A stretch of 64,000 nt of DNA from Pseudomonadota bacterium (GCA_947455195.1 CANGMI010000007.1:62001-126000), one strand, 5' to 3'. Numbered from the stretch's first letter, positions 42,101-51,541 are shown. Made by a program: numbers and translations. Notes: generated from the sequence alone by a model not told the origin.

Positions 42101-43501
42101 ATGGATACGAGTCTGGGCACGGCGAGGGCGTCTGTCGAGGCGGGTTTGGGTGGCGCCTCTGGCGTCGAAAGCGCGGTTGATGCCGCGCGGGCCGTGATTG
42201 CCCAGGCTTCGGGCACGCCCGCGCCGGTTGAGGCCGACCCTGTGCTCGAGCAGTTGCGCGAGTGCGCGCGCGAGGCCGGGGGGCCGGTATCGGCCCGGGC
42301 ACGTGCGTCGGCCGTGGGGGAACGTTACTGCCAGATGTCCGCCGACGAGCGCACGCACTTCATGCAACTTCTTGCCTATTCGTTCGGCCCCGACCCCAAG
42401 GTCGTGACGCGTGCCCACGCGGCCTATACGCGCGCACTCGGATCGCCTGCCCAGTGGGAGGCCGAGAATGCCTTGCGTCAGGCCGTGCACTCGCCGCGAG
42501 CCCGGTTGATCGGGCAGTTCAACGACATGCCCGATGGCCTGAAGTTTCTGCTCGATCTGCGTGCTGACGTGCTGTCCCGACTCGCGGCCGAGCCGGGCCT
42601 TGGCGTCCTCGATCAGGAACTGCAGTCGCGTCTGGCCAGCTGGTTCGATGTCGGCTTCCTCGACCTGCAGCGCATCACCTGGGACTCGCCCGCCGCACTG
42701 CTCGAGAAGCTCATCGATTACGAGGCGGTGCACCAGATCCGCTCATGGGCCGATCTGAAGAACCGCCTCGATTCCGATCGTCGGTGCTACGCGTTCTTTC
42801 ATCCGCGCATGCCGCGAGAACCCCTCATCTTCGTCGAGGTTGCGCTCACCAGCGAGCTTTCCGCGGCGGTGCAACCGCTCCTTGACGAGGCGGCTCCCCT
42901 GCTCGACCCGGCGACAGCCCGTGCTGCCATCTTCTATTCGATCTCGAATACCCAGCCGGGTCTGCGCGGCATCTCGCTCGGCAACTTTCTCATCAAGCGC
43001 GTGGTCGAGGCCCTGCACCGGGACTTCCCGCGGCTCGAGATCTTCAGCACGCTCTCGCCGCTGCCCACCTTTCGCAAGTGGCTCGACCGCCAGTTCTCGG
43101 CAGGCACCCTGCCGGTCGACGCGGCACTGCTCGCACCGCTGGCGAAACTGCTCGATGTGAAGGCGCCAGCCTGTCCCCTGCAACTGGCACTGCAACGCAC
43201 GCGCTGGACCGAGCGGCCCGAAGTTGCCGAATTGCTGCAGGCGCCCATGGCTGCGCTCTGTGCGCACTACATCACCGAGGTCAAGCAGGGTCTGTACCCC
43301 CACGATCCTGTTGCGCGTTTTCATCTGGCCAACGGTGCGCGCGTCGAACGCGTCAACTGGGCGGCGGACATTTCGGTCAATGGCTTCAACCAGGCCTACG
43401 GCATGATGGTCAACTACCGTTACATCCCCGCCGAGATCGAGCACAATGTCGACTCATTTGCAGAGGCGGGTCACATCGCCCTCGGACCGGAGATGAGCTG
43501 A
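42101..43501 (+). CDS. Malonyl-CoA decarboxylase
   Basis: A 466-residue malonyl-CoA decarboxylase, which converts malonyl-CoA to acetyl-CoA and CO2. The helical N-terminal half is followed by the GNAT-like catalytic domain. Family blocks are [68 protein letters not shown] and [19 protein letters not shown] with catalytic His. It is nearly full length for a bacterial member. I chose ATG 42101; an in-frame GTG at 42074 is possible. The SDR gene follows 2 bp after its stop, so both form an operon, perhaps for malonate-semialdehyde or malonate breakdown. Confidence 0.93.
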   Translation: MDTSLGTARASVEAGLGGASGVESAVDAARAVIAQASGTPAPVEADPVLEQLRECAREAGGPVSARARASAVGERYCQMSADERTHFMQLLAYSFGPDPKVVTRAHAAYTRALGSPAQWEAENALRQAVHSPRARLIGQFNDMPDGLKFLLDLRADVLSRLAAEPGLGVLDQELQSRLASWFDVGFLDLQRITWDSPAALLEKLIDYEAVHQIRSWADLKNRLDSDRRCYAFFHPRMPREPLIFVEVALTSELSAAVQPLLDEAAPLLDPATARAAIFYSISNTQPGLRGISLGNFLIKRVVEALHRDFPRLEIFSTLSPLPTFRKWLDRQFSAGTLPVDAALLAPLAKLLDVKAPACPLQLALQRTRWTERPEVAELLQAPMAALCAHYITEVKQGLYPHDPVARFHLANGARVERVNWAADISVNGFNQAYGMMVNYRYIPAEIEHNVDSFAEAGHIALGPEMS

Positions 43502-43503
43502 GC

Positions 43504-44265
43504 ATGTCCAATCAAGATCGTGTTGCCCTGGTCACCGGAGCCGGGTCGGGTATCGGGCGGGCGAGTGCGCTGGCGCTCGTGCGCGAAGGCTATCGGGTGG
43601 CTCTGGTGGGGCGGCGTGAGGCGCCGCTGCGCGAAGTCGAGGCCGCGGCCGACGCGATCGCGCCCGGCAGCACTCTCGTCCTGACAGCCGATGTCGCCGA
43701 CCCGGCGGCAGTGGCCGCGGTGTTCGGCCAGGTGGTTGTCGCCTGGGGCCGGCTCGATCTGCTGTTCAACAATGCCGGCGGGTCCGGCCCGATGATGCTG
43801 CTCGAGGACCTGCCCTTCGAGGACTGGAAGCGCGTTCTCGATACCAACCTCACCGGAGCCTTCCTGTGCACCCAGGCAGCGTTTCGCGTGATGAAGGCGC
43901 AGCAGCCGCGGGGCGGACGCATCGTCAACAACGGGTCGATTTCAGCCCATGCACCACGACCCAACTCGGCTGCCTACACCTCCACCAAGCATGCCATCAC
44001 GGGACTCACCAAGTCGACCTCACTGGATGGGCGCAAGTACGACATCGCCTGCGGTCAGATCGACATCGGCAACGCGCAGACCGACATGACCACCCGCATG
44101 GCTGCGGGCATCATGCAGCCCAACGGTCAGATCGCGGTGGAGCCGTGCATGAACGTCGAGGATGTGGCGCGTGCGGTGGTCTTCATGGGCGGACTGCCCC
44201 TGGACGCCAACGTGCAGTTCATGACGATCATGGCGACCCAGATGCCCTTTATCGGGCGCGGCTGA
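43504..44265 (+). CDS. Short-chain dehydrogenase/reductase (SDR)
   Basis: A 253-residue classical SDR. The NAD(P)-binding motif is [11 protein letters not shown], with NNAG, the catalytic Ser in NNGSISAH and the Y-x3-K catalytic pair in [11 protein letters not shown]. The first strand ends with a basic residue after the turn (VGRR), compatible with NADP(H). It starts 2 bp after the malonyl-CoA decarboxylase stop, with CGGAG upstream. Probable substrates are hydroxy or keto acids or their CoA esters. A strong hairpin follows its stop. Confidence 0.88.
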   Translation: MSNQDRVALVTGAGSGIGRASALALVREGYRVALVGRREAPLREVEAAADAIAPGSTLVLTADVADPAAVAAVFGQVVVAWGRLDLLFNNAGGSGPMMLLEDLPFEDWKRVLDTNLTGAFLCTQAAFRVMKAQQPRGGRIVNNGSISAHAPRPNSAAYTSTKHAITGLTKSTSLDGRKYDIACGQIDIGNAQTDMTTRMAAGIMQPNGQIAVEPCMNVEDVARAVVFMGGLPLDANVQFMTIMATQMPFIGRG

Positions 44266-44277
44266 GGGGCTGTCGAA

Positions 44278-44296
44278 GGCGGCGCCCGGCGCCGCC
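44278..44296 (+). terminator. GC-rich hairpin after the SDR gene
   Basis: GGCGGCGC (44278-44285) and GCGCCGCC (44289-44296) form a perfect 8-bp stem with a 3-nt loop, 12 nt after the SDR stop and before a convergent gene. It lacks a T-run. Confidence 0.5.
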
Positions 44297-44345
44297 CCCG
44301 GTCAGGTGAGTCTGGCGCCTGTGGCGGGCCGCTGACAGGCCGGTG

Positions 44346-45272
44346 TCAGGCAGTCCAGAGCGGTGCCATCGAGCTTGCAACGACCTGCTCGTAGCTCGAC
44401 GGGCCGCTGAGCAGGCCCATGTCGCGCGCGAACGTGTTCATGGCCTCCACCGACTCGCGCGAGATGCTCGCATCGTAGAACGGGGCATCGCGCCGGATGA
44501 GTTCGGCGATGATCGATGTTTCGTAGGCGGGGAAGACGCGAGCCGCTGCTTCGGTTGCGATGTCGGGGTTGGCTTTCAGGGCCTTCTGCGTGGCGACCAG
44601 GGCCCGAACGACGGCGGCCACTTCGGCCGGGTCGCGCTCGACCCGGGCAGCCGTCGTGACCAGGCCGGGGAACGTGAAGTCAACGGCACCTGCCGGCCCA
44701 TCGCCACGACGTGCGTCGAGCACGCGGGTACCCACCCCGTTGCGCACGGCCACCTCGGCACCCATGCCATTGGCCCAGAAGCCGTCGATCTTGCCGTCTC
44801 CGAGAGCCTTGGCAGCCGCAACGCCGAAGGACACGCCGGCACCTGCATCGCCGGGTACCGGCCCGATGGTTACATCTTTCGCCGGGTCGATACCCGCGAT
44901 GGCCAGCATGCGCTTCAGACCGTCGACCGGGCCGGGGGCGGCGCCGATGCGAAGGCCGCGCACGCACGAGAGGTCGCCCTTGGCGATGGTCATGTCGCTG
45001 CGCATCACGAGGAACCAGTACATCTTCTGTGCAAGGGCGCCGATGAGTCGGCAGCCTTCCCAGTTCCTGAATGCGTAGAGAGGAGCGTGAGCCGAGCCGC
45101 CTACATAGTCGACGACGCCGTCGCGCAATTGTTCGTAGGTCCGCGTGACCGGAAAGATGAGTTCGATGGTGGCGTCCAGACCTTCCTTGCGCAGGAACCC
45201 CAGTTCGACTGCGGCGATGATCGGAAAGTACGATGGCGACACCATGTCGGGAATGGCGATGCGCAGGGTCAT
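44346..45272 (-). CDS. Binding-protein-fold protein without signal peptide (NMT1/THI5-like)
   Basis: A 308-residue protein with the NMT1/THI5-like binding-protein fold. The start MTLRIAIPDMVSPSYFP leads straight into the first strand, and RDGVVDYVGGSAHAPLYA is a ligand-binding-like region. No hydrophobic signal segment is present, so it would stay in the cytoplasm unless the start is misjudged; no in-frame ATG or GTG with a signal exists nearby upstream. ATG 45272 has CGGAG upstream. It lies 100 bp after the bicupin gene (45373) on the same strand. Like the two decarboxylase-like proteins, it may be an enzyme rather than a transporter subunit. Confidence 0.75.
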   Translation of the reverse strand: MTLRIAIPDMVSPSYFPIIAAVELGFLRKEGLDATIELIFPVTRTYEQLRDGVVDYVGGSAHAPLYAFRNWEGCRLIGALAQKMYWFLVMRSDMTIAKGDLSCVRGLRIGAAPGPVDGLKRMLAIAGIDPAKDVTIGPVPGDAGAGVSFGVAAAKALGDGKIDGFWANGMGAEVAVRNGVGTRVLDARRGDGPAGAVDFTFPGLVTTAARVERDPAEVAAVVRALVATQKALKANPDIATEAAARVFPAYETSIIAELIRRDAPFYDASISRESVEAMNTFARDMGLLSGPSSYEQVVASSMAPLWTA

Positions 45273-45372
45273 GAGGCAGACTCCGTGAAGGATGCGGGAG
45301 GATGGGTGAGGCAGCGAGTCACGCGGTTGGCCGCACAGTGGAGTGCGGTGCGGCCCGCGGCAGGACTCGGGG

Positions 45373-46347
45373 TCAGGCGCGTACGGGCGACTCTTCGCGG
45401 TGGAAGCCCAGTGCCCGCAGCACCGGTTCGTCACTTGCCTGGAAGAGAAGGGTAGCCGCTTCGGCCTCGATACGGCAAGCCGTCCATGAAGGCACCACGA
45501 AGAGGTCACCGCGCGCCCACTCGAACGACAGATCGCCGACCTGCGCACGCCCTCGCCCCCCGGAGACAGCGAGGATGCGGTTTGCGGTGCTGCGTGGCAG
45601 GTGAAGGGTGGCGTGCTCGGGGACGCTGGTGAACGACAGTGCCATCGTGGGCATGTGCGTCTGGCTGTCCAGCACGAGCTTGCGACAGCCATCGGCACCG
45701 GGTGCCATCTGCGCCAGGCTTGCCTCGGCCGCGGCCTGGGTAAACCGGTAGGGCGATTCGTCGGGCGTGCTGGTCGTGGCCTGGTACTCGTCCGGGTGCG
45801 GCTCGAAGAACATCGGCTCGAGCAGATGCACCAGGGGCACATCGAGCATGTCGATCCAGTAGGCGCAATCGGGTCCGTCGTTGTAATGGCTGTGCCAGGT
45901 CCAGTTGGGCGTCAGCAGGACGTCCCCCGGGCACATCGGCAGGCGTACCCCATCGACCACGGTGTAGAGGCCCGGCCCGGCATCGAGGACCACGCGCAAG
46001 GCGTTGGGGGTATGGCGATGCGCCCTCGCGTGCTCGCCCGGCTTGATCATCTGGTAGGCCGACACCAGGGTGCGTGCGGTCGCGTAGTCGTTGTCCCCCA
46101 CCGGATTGAAGGTGAGCAGATTGCGGCGCTCGGCCAGTTCGGTACCGATCCATTCGCCTGCCAGATCCATGGCCAGTCGCGCTTCACTGTAGCGCCAGTG
46201 GCGTGGATGAAACGCGCCGCGGGGCGTTGGCCACAGCGAGGGCCGTGCCTTGTGCCAGCCCGCAGTCAGGCAACGCTCGGCCAGCGCCGGATAAAGCGCT
46301 TCCAGGTTGCCGGTGGTCGCGAGGTCGTGCCTGGGCTTCTCGTTCAT
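45373..46347 (-). CDS. Gentisate 1,2-dioxygenase-like bicupin (second copy)
   Basis: A 324-residue bicupin of the same family as the protein at 34062-35117. The first cupin has RAHRHTPNALRVVLDAG and WTWHSHYNDG, matching the Fe(II) His positions; the second ends with RGDLFVVPSWTA. The N-terminal half is clearly similar to the first copy, but the overall identity looks low. The gene is on the minus strand between a non-exported binding-protein-like gene (downstream) and a branched-chain-type binding-protein gene (upstream, 90 bp). It probably opens the ring of gentisate, salicylate or an aminobenzoate analogue. Confidence 0.83.
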   Translation of the reverse strand: MNEKPRHDLATTGNLEALYPALAERCLTAGWHKARPSLWPTPRGAFHPRHWRYSEARLAMDLAGEWIGTELAERRNLLTFNPVGDNDYATARTLVSAYQMIKPGEHARAHRHTPNALRVVLDAGPGLYTVVDGVRLPMCPGDVLLTPNWTWHSHYNDGPDCAYWIDMLDVPLVHLLEPMFFEPHPDEYQATTSTPDESPYRFTQAAAEASLAQMAPGADGCRKLVLDSQTHMPTMALSFTSVPEHATLHLPRSTANRILAVSGGRGRAQVGDLSFEWARGDLFVVPSWTACRIEAEAATLLFQASDEPVLRALGFHREESPVRA

Positions 46348-46437
46348 GGTGTTCTCCCCGCCGGTGGCGGGCGTCGCCCCGCCGGCCCCTGACCACCTTG
46401 CATTCGGTGTCAGGGCCGGGGAGGACGCTCTCGGGTC

Positions 46438-47733
46438 CTACTTGCGATTGGATTCAAACGGTGCGCGCACCGGTCCGGTCTTGTACTCGGGCGGGTAGAG
46501 CACGGTGTGTCGTCCGGGCTTCACCCATTCCTGCAGGTCGTTCGAGGTGATGCCGCCGTATTGCGCGTAGAGGATGTGGTTCTTCATCCACTCGCCGTTC
46601 TTGCCGAAGCTGAACTGTCCGGCCACCGTATCGAAGGTTGCCTTGTGCATGTACTCGGCCAGCTTGCCCTGGTCGAGGCTGCCCACTGCACGAACGGCCT
46701 GCTCGAGGACCTGCATCTCGGCATAGGCGAACGGAGGCAGGTAGTAGCCCAGCGGATCGACCCCTTCCTTGCCGGCGCGTGCCTGGTACTTCTTCAGGAA
46801 CGCATCGATTGTCGGCAGCTTGGCGCTGATTTCGGGTACGAAGGTCTCGAGGCTCACCACGCCATTGAGAAGCGGGCCGAGCTGGGTCTTGATCGACAGG
46901 TACTGCGTACCGACCATTGCGCCCCCGAACATCCGTGCCTTCAGACCGACCTCGTTGGCCGCGCGGACCATGCCCACGGTGTCGTTCGGGTAGGTGGCCA
47001 CGAACACCAGATCGGGGTTCGTCGCCGCCATCGAGCGCAGTACTGGCGCATAGTCGGAGGTGGACATCGGGTAGGTCTTGTCGTAGACGATGCGAAGGCC
47101 GAGGCGCTTGGCGTGTGCCCGCGCGGCCTCGAGCGCATTGTGCGGGTACTCCGCGTCGGCGCCAGCCAGCGCAATCGTCTGGGCCTTCGGGGTGAGGGAG
47201 GCGGCGGCATCGAAATAACCGGCGGTCCAGCCGATGGCGGGTTCGGGGCCTGCGGGCATCATCGAAAAGTAGCGGTCATAGCCGAACTTCTCGTTCACGT
47301 TGAGCCCGAAGAGCGAGACGAAGAGCAGGTTTCGCTGCATCACGAAGGGCATCGCCGGGGCCACCACTGCGGTGCCGTAGCCCGAGACCACGAGATCGAC
47401 ACGGTCGACATCGAGCAGCTTGCTGTAGATGCCGGGCACCGTTGCAGGATTGGTCTGGTCATCGTAGTAGACCAGTTCCACCTTGCGCCCGAGCAGACCA
47501 CCCCGGGTGTTCACATCCTCGGCCCAGATCTGCATCGAGATGACCGCCGCCTTGCCCATCGCGGCCAGCGGCCCGGTGAGTGACATGCCGAAGCCGATCT
47601 TCAAGGGGGCCTGTGCCATGGCCGGGCTGGTGAGGGCAAACGCCATGATGGCGAAGGCGCCTGCAAGGCGGGCGGGGGCCCGGCATGCAGTTCGGGCGGC
47701 CCGCGCGAGGCGGTTCTTCCAGTCGGTACTCAT
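46438..47733 (-). CDS. Branched-chain amino-acid-type ABC binding protein (Peripla_BP_6)
   Basis: A 431-residue periplasmic binding protein of the LivJ-like family. A Lys/Arg-rich start (KNRLARAARTACR) and a hydrophobic core AFAIMAFALTSPAMAQ give a signal peptide with cleavage near AMAQA. The mature protein begins LKIGFGMSLTGPLAAMGKAA, followed by GGLLGRKVELVYYDDQTNP. Catabolic relatives bind aromatic acids as well as amino acids. No LivHMGF-type genes follow in the window. ATG 47733 has GAGGAG at 8 nt. A tract of 22 tandem octamers (47781-47956) starts 48 bp upstream of the start codon. Confidence 0.92.
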   Translation of the reverse strand: MSTDWKNRLARAARTACRAPARLAGAFAIMAFALTSPAMAQAPLKIGFGMSLTGPLAAMGKAAVISMQIWAEDVNTRGGLLGRKVELVYYDDQTNPATVPGIYSKLLDVDRVDLVVSGYGTAVVAPAMPFVMQRNLLFVSLFGLNVNEKFGYDRYFSMMPAGPEPAIGWTAGYFDAAASLTPKAQTIALAGADAEYPHNALEAARAHAKRLGLRIVYDKTYPMSTSDYAPVLRSMAATNPDLVFVATYPNDTVGMVRAANEVGLKARMFGGAMVGTQYLSIKTQLGPLLNGVVSLETFVPEISAKLPTIDAFLKKYQARAGKEGVDPLGYYLPPFAYAEMQVLEQAVRAVGSLDQGKLAEYMHKATFDTVAGQFSFGKNGEWMKNHILYAQYGGITSNDLQEWVKPGRHTVLYPPEYKTGPVRAPFESNRK

Positions 47734-47780
47734 CGTGTGTCTCCTCGGGTTTGTGGCGTGACCGTTCCCGGCCATCGTAG

Positions 47781-47956
47781 TGCCTCACTGCCTCACTGCC
47801 TCACTGCCTCACTGCCTCACTGCCTCACTGCCTCACTGCCTCACTGCCTCACTGCCTCACTGCCTCACTGCCTCACTGCCTCACTGCCTCACTGCCTCAC
47901 TGCTTCACTGCTTCACTGCTTCACTGCTTCACTGCTTCACTGCTTCAATGCGTCAA
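47781..47956. repeat. 22 tandem 8-bp repeats in the upstream region of a binding-protein gene
   Basis: Fifteen perfect TGCCTCAC units (47781-47900) are followed by five TGCTTCAC units (47901-47940), then TGCTTCAA and TGCGTCAA. The tract ends with 47 bp left to the minus-strand start at 47733. The minus strand reads GTGAGGCA repeats, each with a GAGG and a GTG. The 8-bp unit is not a multiple of three, and its change from C to T at unit 16 shows a clear boundary. The plus strand is open in all three frames across it, which makes spurious ORFs. The rest of the 297-bp gap holds no gene. Confidence 0.97.
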
Positions 47957-48030
47957 CAAGTCGCCGGGTCGCGGCCGTGCAGGCTCGCCATGGCATCGGT
48001 TCACCGTTTCAGTGTCTTGCTGCGATTGCC

Positions 48031-49146
48031 CTAGGTTCCACGGCCCAGTCGCGGCATCAGGCGCAGGGCATTTCCCGATTTGATCGCAAGGCGATCGGCG
48101 CTCGAGAAACCACGTGCCGCGAGCGCCGAGACTTCTTCCTCGCCCGGCCTGAACGGATAGTCGGTACCGAAGAGCACCTGCGACACCGGAACGATACGCA
48201 GCAAGGCATCGAGCGCCCCCGGGTGGTTGGCCTGGGCGGTGTCGTAGTGGAACTTTCGCAGTTCGTGCATGAGACCGAGTGGCAGACGTGCTTGCCGCTC
48301 CTTCATCGTGGCCTCCACCCGCTCGAAGCGAGAGAGCAGAAAGGGCATCGTGCCTCCGCCGTGCGAGAAGATCCAGCGGATATCGGGGAATCGTGCTGCC
48401 GTTCCCTGGAAGAGCAGGCTGCCGATGGTGCGGGTGGTGTCGGTGGCGTACTCGATCGTCGATGCAGAGAATTCCGGTTGGATGTTCTTGCAGCAGTCAT
48501 TGCCCAGCGGATGGGTATAGATCACCGCTCGGCGCCGGTTGAGTTCTTCCATCACCGGCCAGAAGGCGGGATCTCCCAGCCACTTCTCCCCGTAGCTGGT
48601 CATCAGCCCGATGCCATCGGCATGCAGCGTATCGAAGGCGTACTCGATTTCACGCAGGCTGCCCTCGGTGTCGGGTAACGGAATGGCCGCAAAGCTGCCG
48701 AAACGGCCGCGGTGGTCATGGGCCATGCGGGCGGCATATTCGTTGGCGGCTCGCGCCAGGGCACGTGGCTTGGCCGCCTCGCCGATCCAGACGCCGGGCT
48801 GGGTGAGCGAGACCACGGCGGTGCGGATGCGGTTGCGATCCATGTCTTCGAGCGAGCGCTCGATCGTCCATGCAGGGGCTCGCTCGCCGGTACGCGCGGC
48901 GGCGGAGGCCGCGATGTAGTCCGGCGGCAGCAGGTGATGATGGATGTCGACGGTGCCGGGCTGTGCCGATTCGCGTGCCGGCCCATCGGCCGCATGGGCT
49001 TCACGGGCCGCGCCGCCCAGCGCACCGAGGCTGCCTGTGGTTGCCAGTGCGAGGCCGGCGGTTGTCATCCTGCCCAGGAAGGCGCGTCGCCGATGCTGCA
49101 CGCAGTTGCAGGCCGCCAGTTGCCAGGATGAAGTGCGCGCTCTCAT
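48031..49146 (-). CDS. Tat-exported amidohydrolase (ACMSD-like family)
   Basis: A 371-residue amidohydrolase of the amidohydrolase-2/ACMSD-like family. The N-terminus has HRRRAFLGRMTTAGLALATTGSL, a twin-arginine signal (RRRAFLG), so it is probably exported folded with its metal. Metal motifs are DIHHHLLPPDY, VIYTHPLGNDC, FSHGGGTMPF and GTDYPFRPGEE. Family members decarboxylate or hydrolyse aromatic or heterocyclic acids. I chose ATG 49146, since it gives the Tat signal with a normal n-region. It lies upstream of the octamer tract, separated from the binding protein gene by it. Confidence 0.88.
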   Translation of the reverse strand: MRARTSSWQLAACNCVQHRRRAFLGRMTTAGLALATTGSLGALGGAAREAHAADGPARESAQPGTVDIHHHLLPPDYIAASAAARTGERAPAWTIERSLEDMDRNRIRTAVVSLTQPGVWIGEAAKPRALARAANEYAARMAHDHRGRFGSFAAIPLPDTEGSLREIEYAFDTLHADGIGLMTSYGEKWLGDPAFWPVMEELNRRRAVIYTHPLGNDCCKNIQPEFSASTIEYATDTTRTIGSLLFQGTAARFPDIRWIFSHGGGTMPFLLSRFERVEATMKERQARLPLGLMHELRKFHYDTAQANHPGALDALLRIVPVSQVLFGTDYPFRPGEEEVSALAARGFSSADRLAIKSGNALRLMPRLGRGT

Positions 49147-49287
49147 GGGGTGTGCCTCGTCTGCGGTTCCATGCGACGCGGTTCGCGGCGAGGCCTTGCC
49201 GATGGCGCAGCCCGATCCGCGTCGAGTGGCGCAAAGTATAAGCATTCCGGCTGCTTCGTTCCGGCCGGACGCGGTTTCGGCGTCGGC

Positions 49288-50487
49288 TCAGCCGTGCTTG
49301 CGGCGCAGGTAACGGTAGCCCTGCCAGCAGGCAATCGCGGCAAGCACCCAGCCGGTGAGCGCGAGCGAGAGCGTGAGCGGGCTCGCTGATACCGCGATCG
49401 AGACCAGGGCGAGGTCGACAGTGCCGATCATGATCTGCACGAAGATGAGGCACGAGGATGCGGTTCCGAGTCGATCGGGAAACAGGTCGAGTACCAGCAG
49501 TTGCGTTGCGGGCGCGAGGAGGGCGAGTCCGAAGGTGGCTACCACGATCGGGGCGATGCTCACGAAGACACCGGGCGGGTGGTCGAGATGCCAGAGCACG
49601 CTCGCAATGCCCGCGGCCAGCATCAGCATGAGTGCAAGCCAGGCGGTGCGGCGTGCCGGCAGGCGCCCGGCAAGATGCCCGGCGGCCATCGAGCCGCCGA
49701 CATAGCCCACGGTAATCGGCAGAAAGAACCACCCGTACTGGGTTTCCGACAGTCCCAGGTGATCATGCAGAAACGCGGTCGACGCACCGATGTACTGCAT
49801 GAAGACCTGGAAGCTGAATCCGGTGGTGAAGGCCAGCAGCAGGAAGCGGCCCGAGCTGAAGATCTCCCGGAAGCTGCGCGCCAGTGCCAGCGGGTGCAGG
49901 GAGCGGCGGCGCTCCACGGGCAGGCTCTCGGGGAGGCGCAATGCCGTCCATGTCGTGAGCGTTGCGCCAAAGACGAAGAGGAACCAGAAGATCGATCGCC
50001 AGCCAAACCACTGGTGCAGATAGCCCCCCATCACTGGCGCGATGGCCGGTGCGATGCCGAACATGAGCATCACGCGGCTCATCAGGCGTTGCGCGGCCGG
50101 CCCCTCGACCGTATCGCGAACCACGGCACGAACGATCACCATGCCCGCGCCCCCCGAGAGCCCTTGCGCCAGGCGCAAGGTGATCAGCGCGTGCACATTG
50201 GTGGCGAGGGCGCATCCGAGCGATGCGAGTGTGAAGATCGACAACGCCGCGAGCACGACCGGACGCCTGCCGACGGCGTCGGAGATCGAGCCGTGCCACA
50301 GCGACATCAGCCCCAGCCCGAGCATGTAGGCCGAGAGTGTCTGCTGCACTTCGATGGGCGTGGCCGCCAGGCCCGCGCCCACTTCGGCCAGTGCCGGCAC
50401 GTAGGTGTCGGTGGCAAACGGCGAGATGGTGCTGAGCGCTGCGAGCAACGCGACCATCGACCACGGGATTCGACCAGTCTCGCGCAT
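49288..50487 (-). CDS. Bcr/CflA-family MFS exporter
   Basis: A 399-residue drug:H+ antiporter-like permease with 12 predicted segments. The loop HGSISDAVGRRPVVL is the MFS motif G-x3-D-x-x-G-R-R, close to Bcr/CflA, and the first segment with TDTYVPALAEVG is typical of this group. RLAQGLSGGAGMVIVRAVVRD matches the antiporter motif C region in part. It is divergent from the VOC gene at 208 bp. Role as exporter of a toxic or aromatic compound is inferred. Confidence 0.88.
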   Translation of the reverse strand: MRETGRIPWSMVALLAALSTISPFATDTYVPALAEVGAGLAATPIEVQQTLSAYMLGLGLMSLWHGSISDAVGRRPVVLAALSIFTLASLGCALATNVHALITLRLAQGLSGGAGMVIVRAVVRDTVEGPAAQRLMSRVMLMFGIAPAIAPVMGGYLHQWFGWRSIFWFLFVFGATLTTWTALRLPESLPVERRRSLHPLALARSFREIFSSGRFLLLAFTTGFSFQVFMQYIGASTAFLHDHLGLSETQYGWFFLPITVGYVGGSMAAGHLAGRLPARRTAWLALMLMLAAGIASVLWHLDHPPGVFVSIAPIVVATFGLALLAPATQLLVLDLFPDRLGTASSCLIFVQIMIGTVDLALVSIAVSASPLTLSLALTGWVLAAIACWQGYRYLRRKHG

Positions 50488-50651
50488 CAGGGGCGCCTGT
50501 CCTCGAGCGCCGCCCAGCCGACCAGAACAGGGGCCTGACAGCGATATGCACCGGGAGCCATGCGTGCCCGGCAGTCACGGTGCTGCGCATTGGCGCTGCC
50601 CGGCGATGCCGCGCAGCGATGTGACTGTGCAACGGCGCAGGGCATCACAGC

Positions 50652-50657
50652 TACAAT
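50652..50657 (+). promoter_or_regulatory. Possible -10 box for the VOC/flavin-hydroxylase operon
   Basis: TACAAT in GCTACAATGGCGACG lies 38 nt before the ATG at 50696. No good -35 is seen at 16-18 nt, so the promoter may need an activator. Confidence 0.35.
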
Positions 50658-50695
50658 GGCGACGACCCGTCGATGGTAACAAGAACTTCTGCCCC

Positions 50696-51541
50696 ATGAA
50701 TCCTTCTGCCCGTCCCGAGATCGGCGCCCGGCTCGATCATCTGTGCATCGAATCGCCCGACCCGCAGCGTCTTGGTGCCTTTTTCGAACGCGTCTACGAC
50801 ATGCAGGTCACGACGCTCTCGGGTGGATTCGTCCTGTGCGAGGCGCCCGGGCGCCGGGTCCTGATTGCCGCGGGCGTCGCCAACCAGGTGAGCTTCTTCG
50901 GCTACGCTTTCCCCGACCCGATGTCGCTCGAGCGCTGCCGCGCTGCGGCCATTGCGCGTGGTGCCATGGCCATCGTCAGCCCGTCGCCGATGTTCGGGGC
51001 CGATGCGTTTGCGGTACGTGATCCTGATGGTCGGATTGCCGTGTTTGGCGTGCGGTCCCCGGAGGAGCCTGTTGCCGAGGCGCTGCCAGGCCGGTTGCAG
51101 CATGTGGTGTTTCGCTCCACCCATCTCGATCAGCTGGTCGAGTTCTACTCGACCGTGATGGGTTTTCTGGTGTCCGACCGGGTTCAGGACGAGACCGGCA
51201 TCCTGCGCGCCTGCTTCCTGCGAACCGATGTCGAGCATCATTCCCTGGCGCTCTTTCGTTCGCCCGAGAGCAGGCTCGATCATTTTTCGTTCGAAACCAC
51301 CGACTGGGAACATATCCGGCGCTGGGCCGATGACTTCTCGGTGAAGCGCATGCCCATCTTCTGGGGCGTGGGTCGGCATGGCCCGGGAAACGATCTGTTC
51401 TTCATGGTGAAGGACCCCGATGACAATCTGGTCGAGGTTTCGGCCGAGATCGAGCAGTGCCCGGCCGACCGGCCCATGGGCATCTGGCCGCATGAGCAGC
51501 GCACCCTCAATGTCTGGGGCAACGCCATCATGCGCAGCTGA
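50696..51541 (+). CDS. VOC-superfamily protein (extradiol dioxygenase-like)
   Basis: A 281-residue protein with two vicinal-oxygen-chelate modules, the arrangement of extradiol catechol dioxygenases. The first module has RLDHLCIESPDPQRLGAFFERVYDMQV; the second has LQHVVFRSTHLDQLVEFYSTVMGF, and its catalytic half carries HHSLALFRS and DHFSFETTDWEHIRRW and a final metal Glu region VEVSAEIEQ. The metal His of the first part and the Glu are consistent with a working Fe(II)/Mn(II) site. Followed by an MhpA-like hydroxylase, it would cleave the catechol formed. No clear Shine-Dalgarno precedes ATG 50696. Confidence 0.83.
   Translation: MNPSARPEIGARLDHLCIESPDPQRLGAFFERVYDMQVTTLSGGFVLCEAPGRRVLIAAGVANQVSFFGYAFPDPMSLERCRAAAIARGAMAIVSPSPMFGADAFAVRDPDGRIAVFGVRSPEEPVAEALPGRLQHVVFRSTHLDQLVEFYSTVMGFLVSDRVQDETGILRACFLRTDVEHHSLALFRSPESRLDHFSFETTDWEHIRRWADDFSVKRMPIFWGVGRHGPGNDLFFMVKDPDDNLVEVSAEIEQCPADRPMGIWPHEQRTLNVWGNAIMRS

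Noticed and set aside
47737-48678. A long plus-strand open frame through the octamer tract, with an 8-residue repeat (LPHCLTAS type)
   Set aside because: The octamer has no stop in any plus-strand frame, so the frame is open by chance. The rest overlaps the real amidohydrolase gene on the other strand. No ribosome site or family match.
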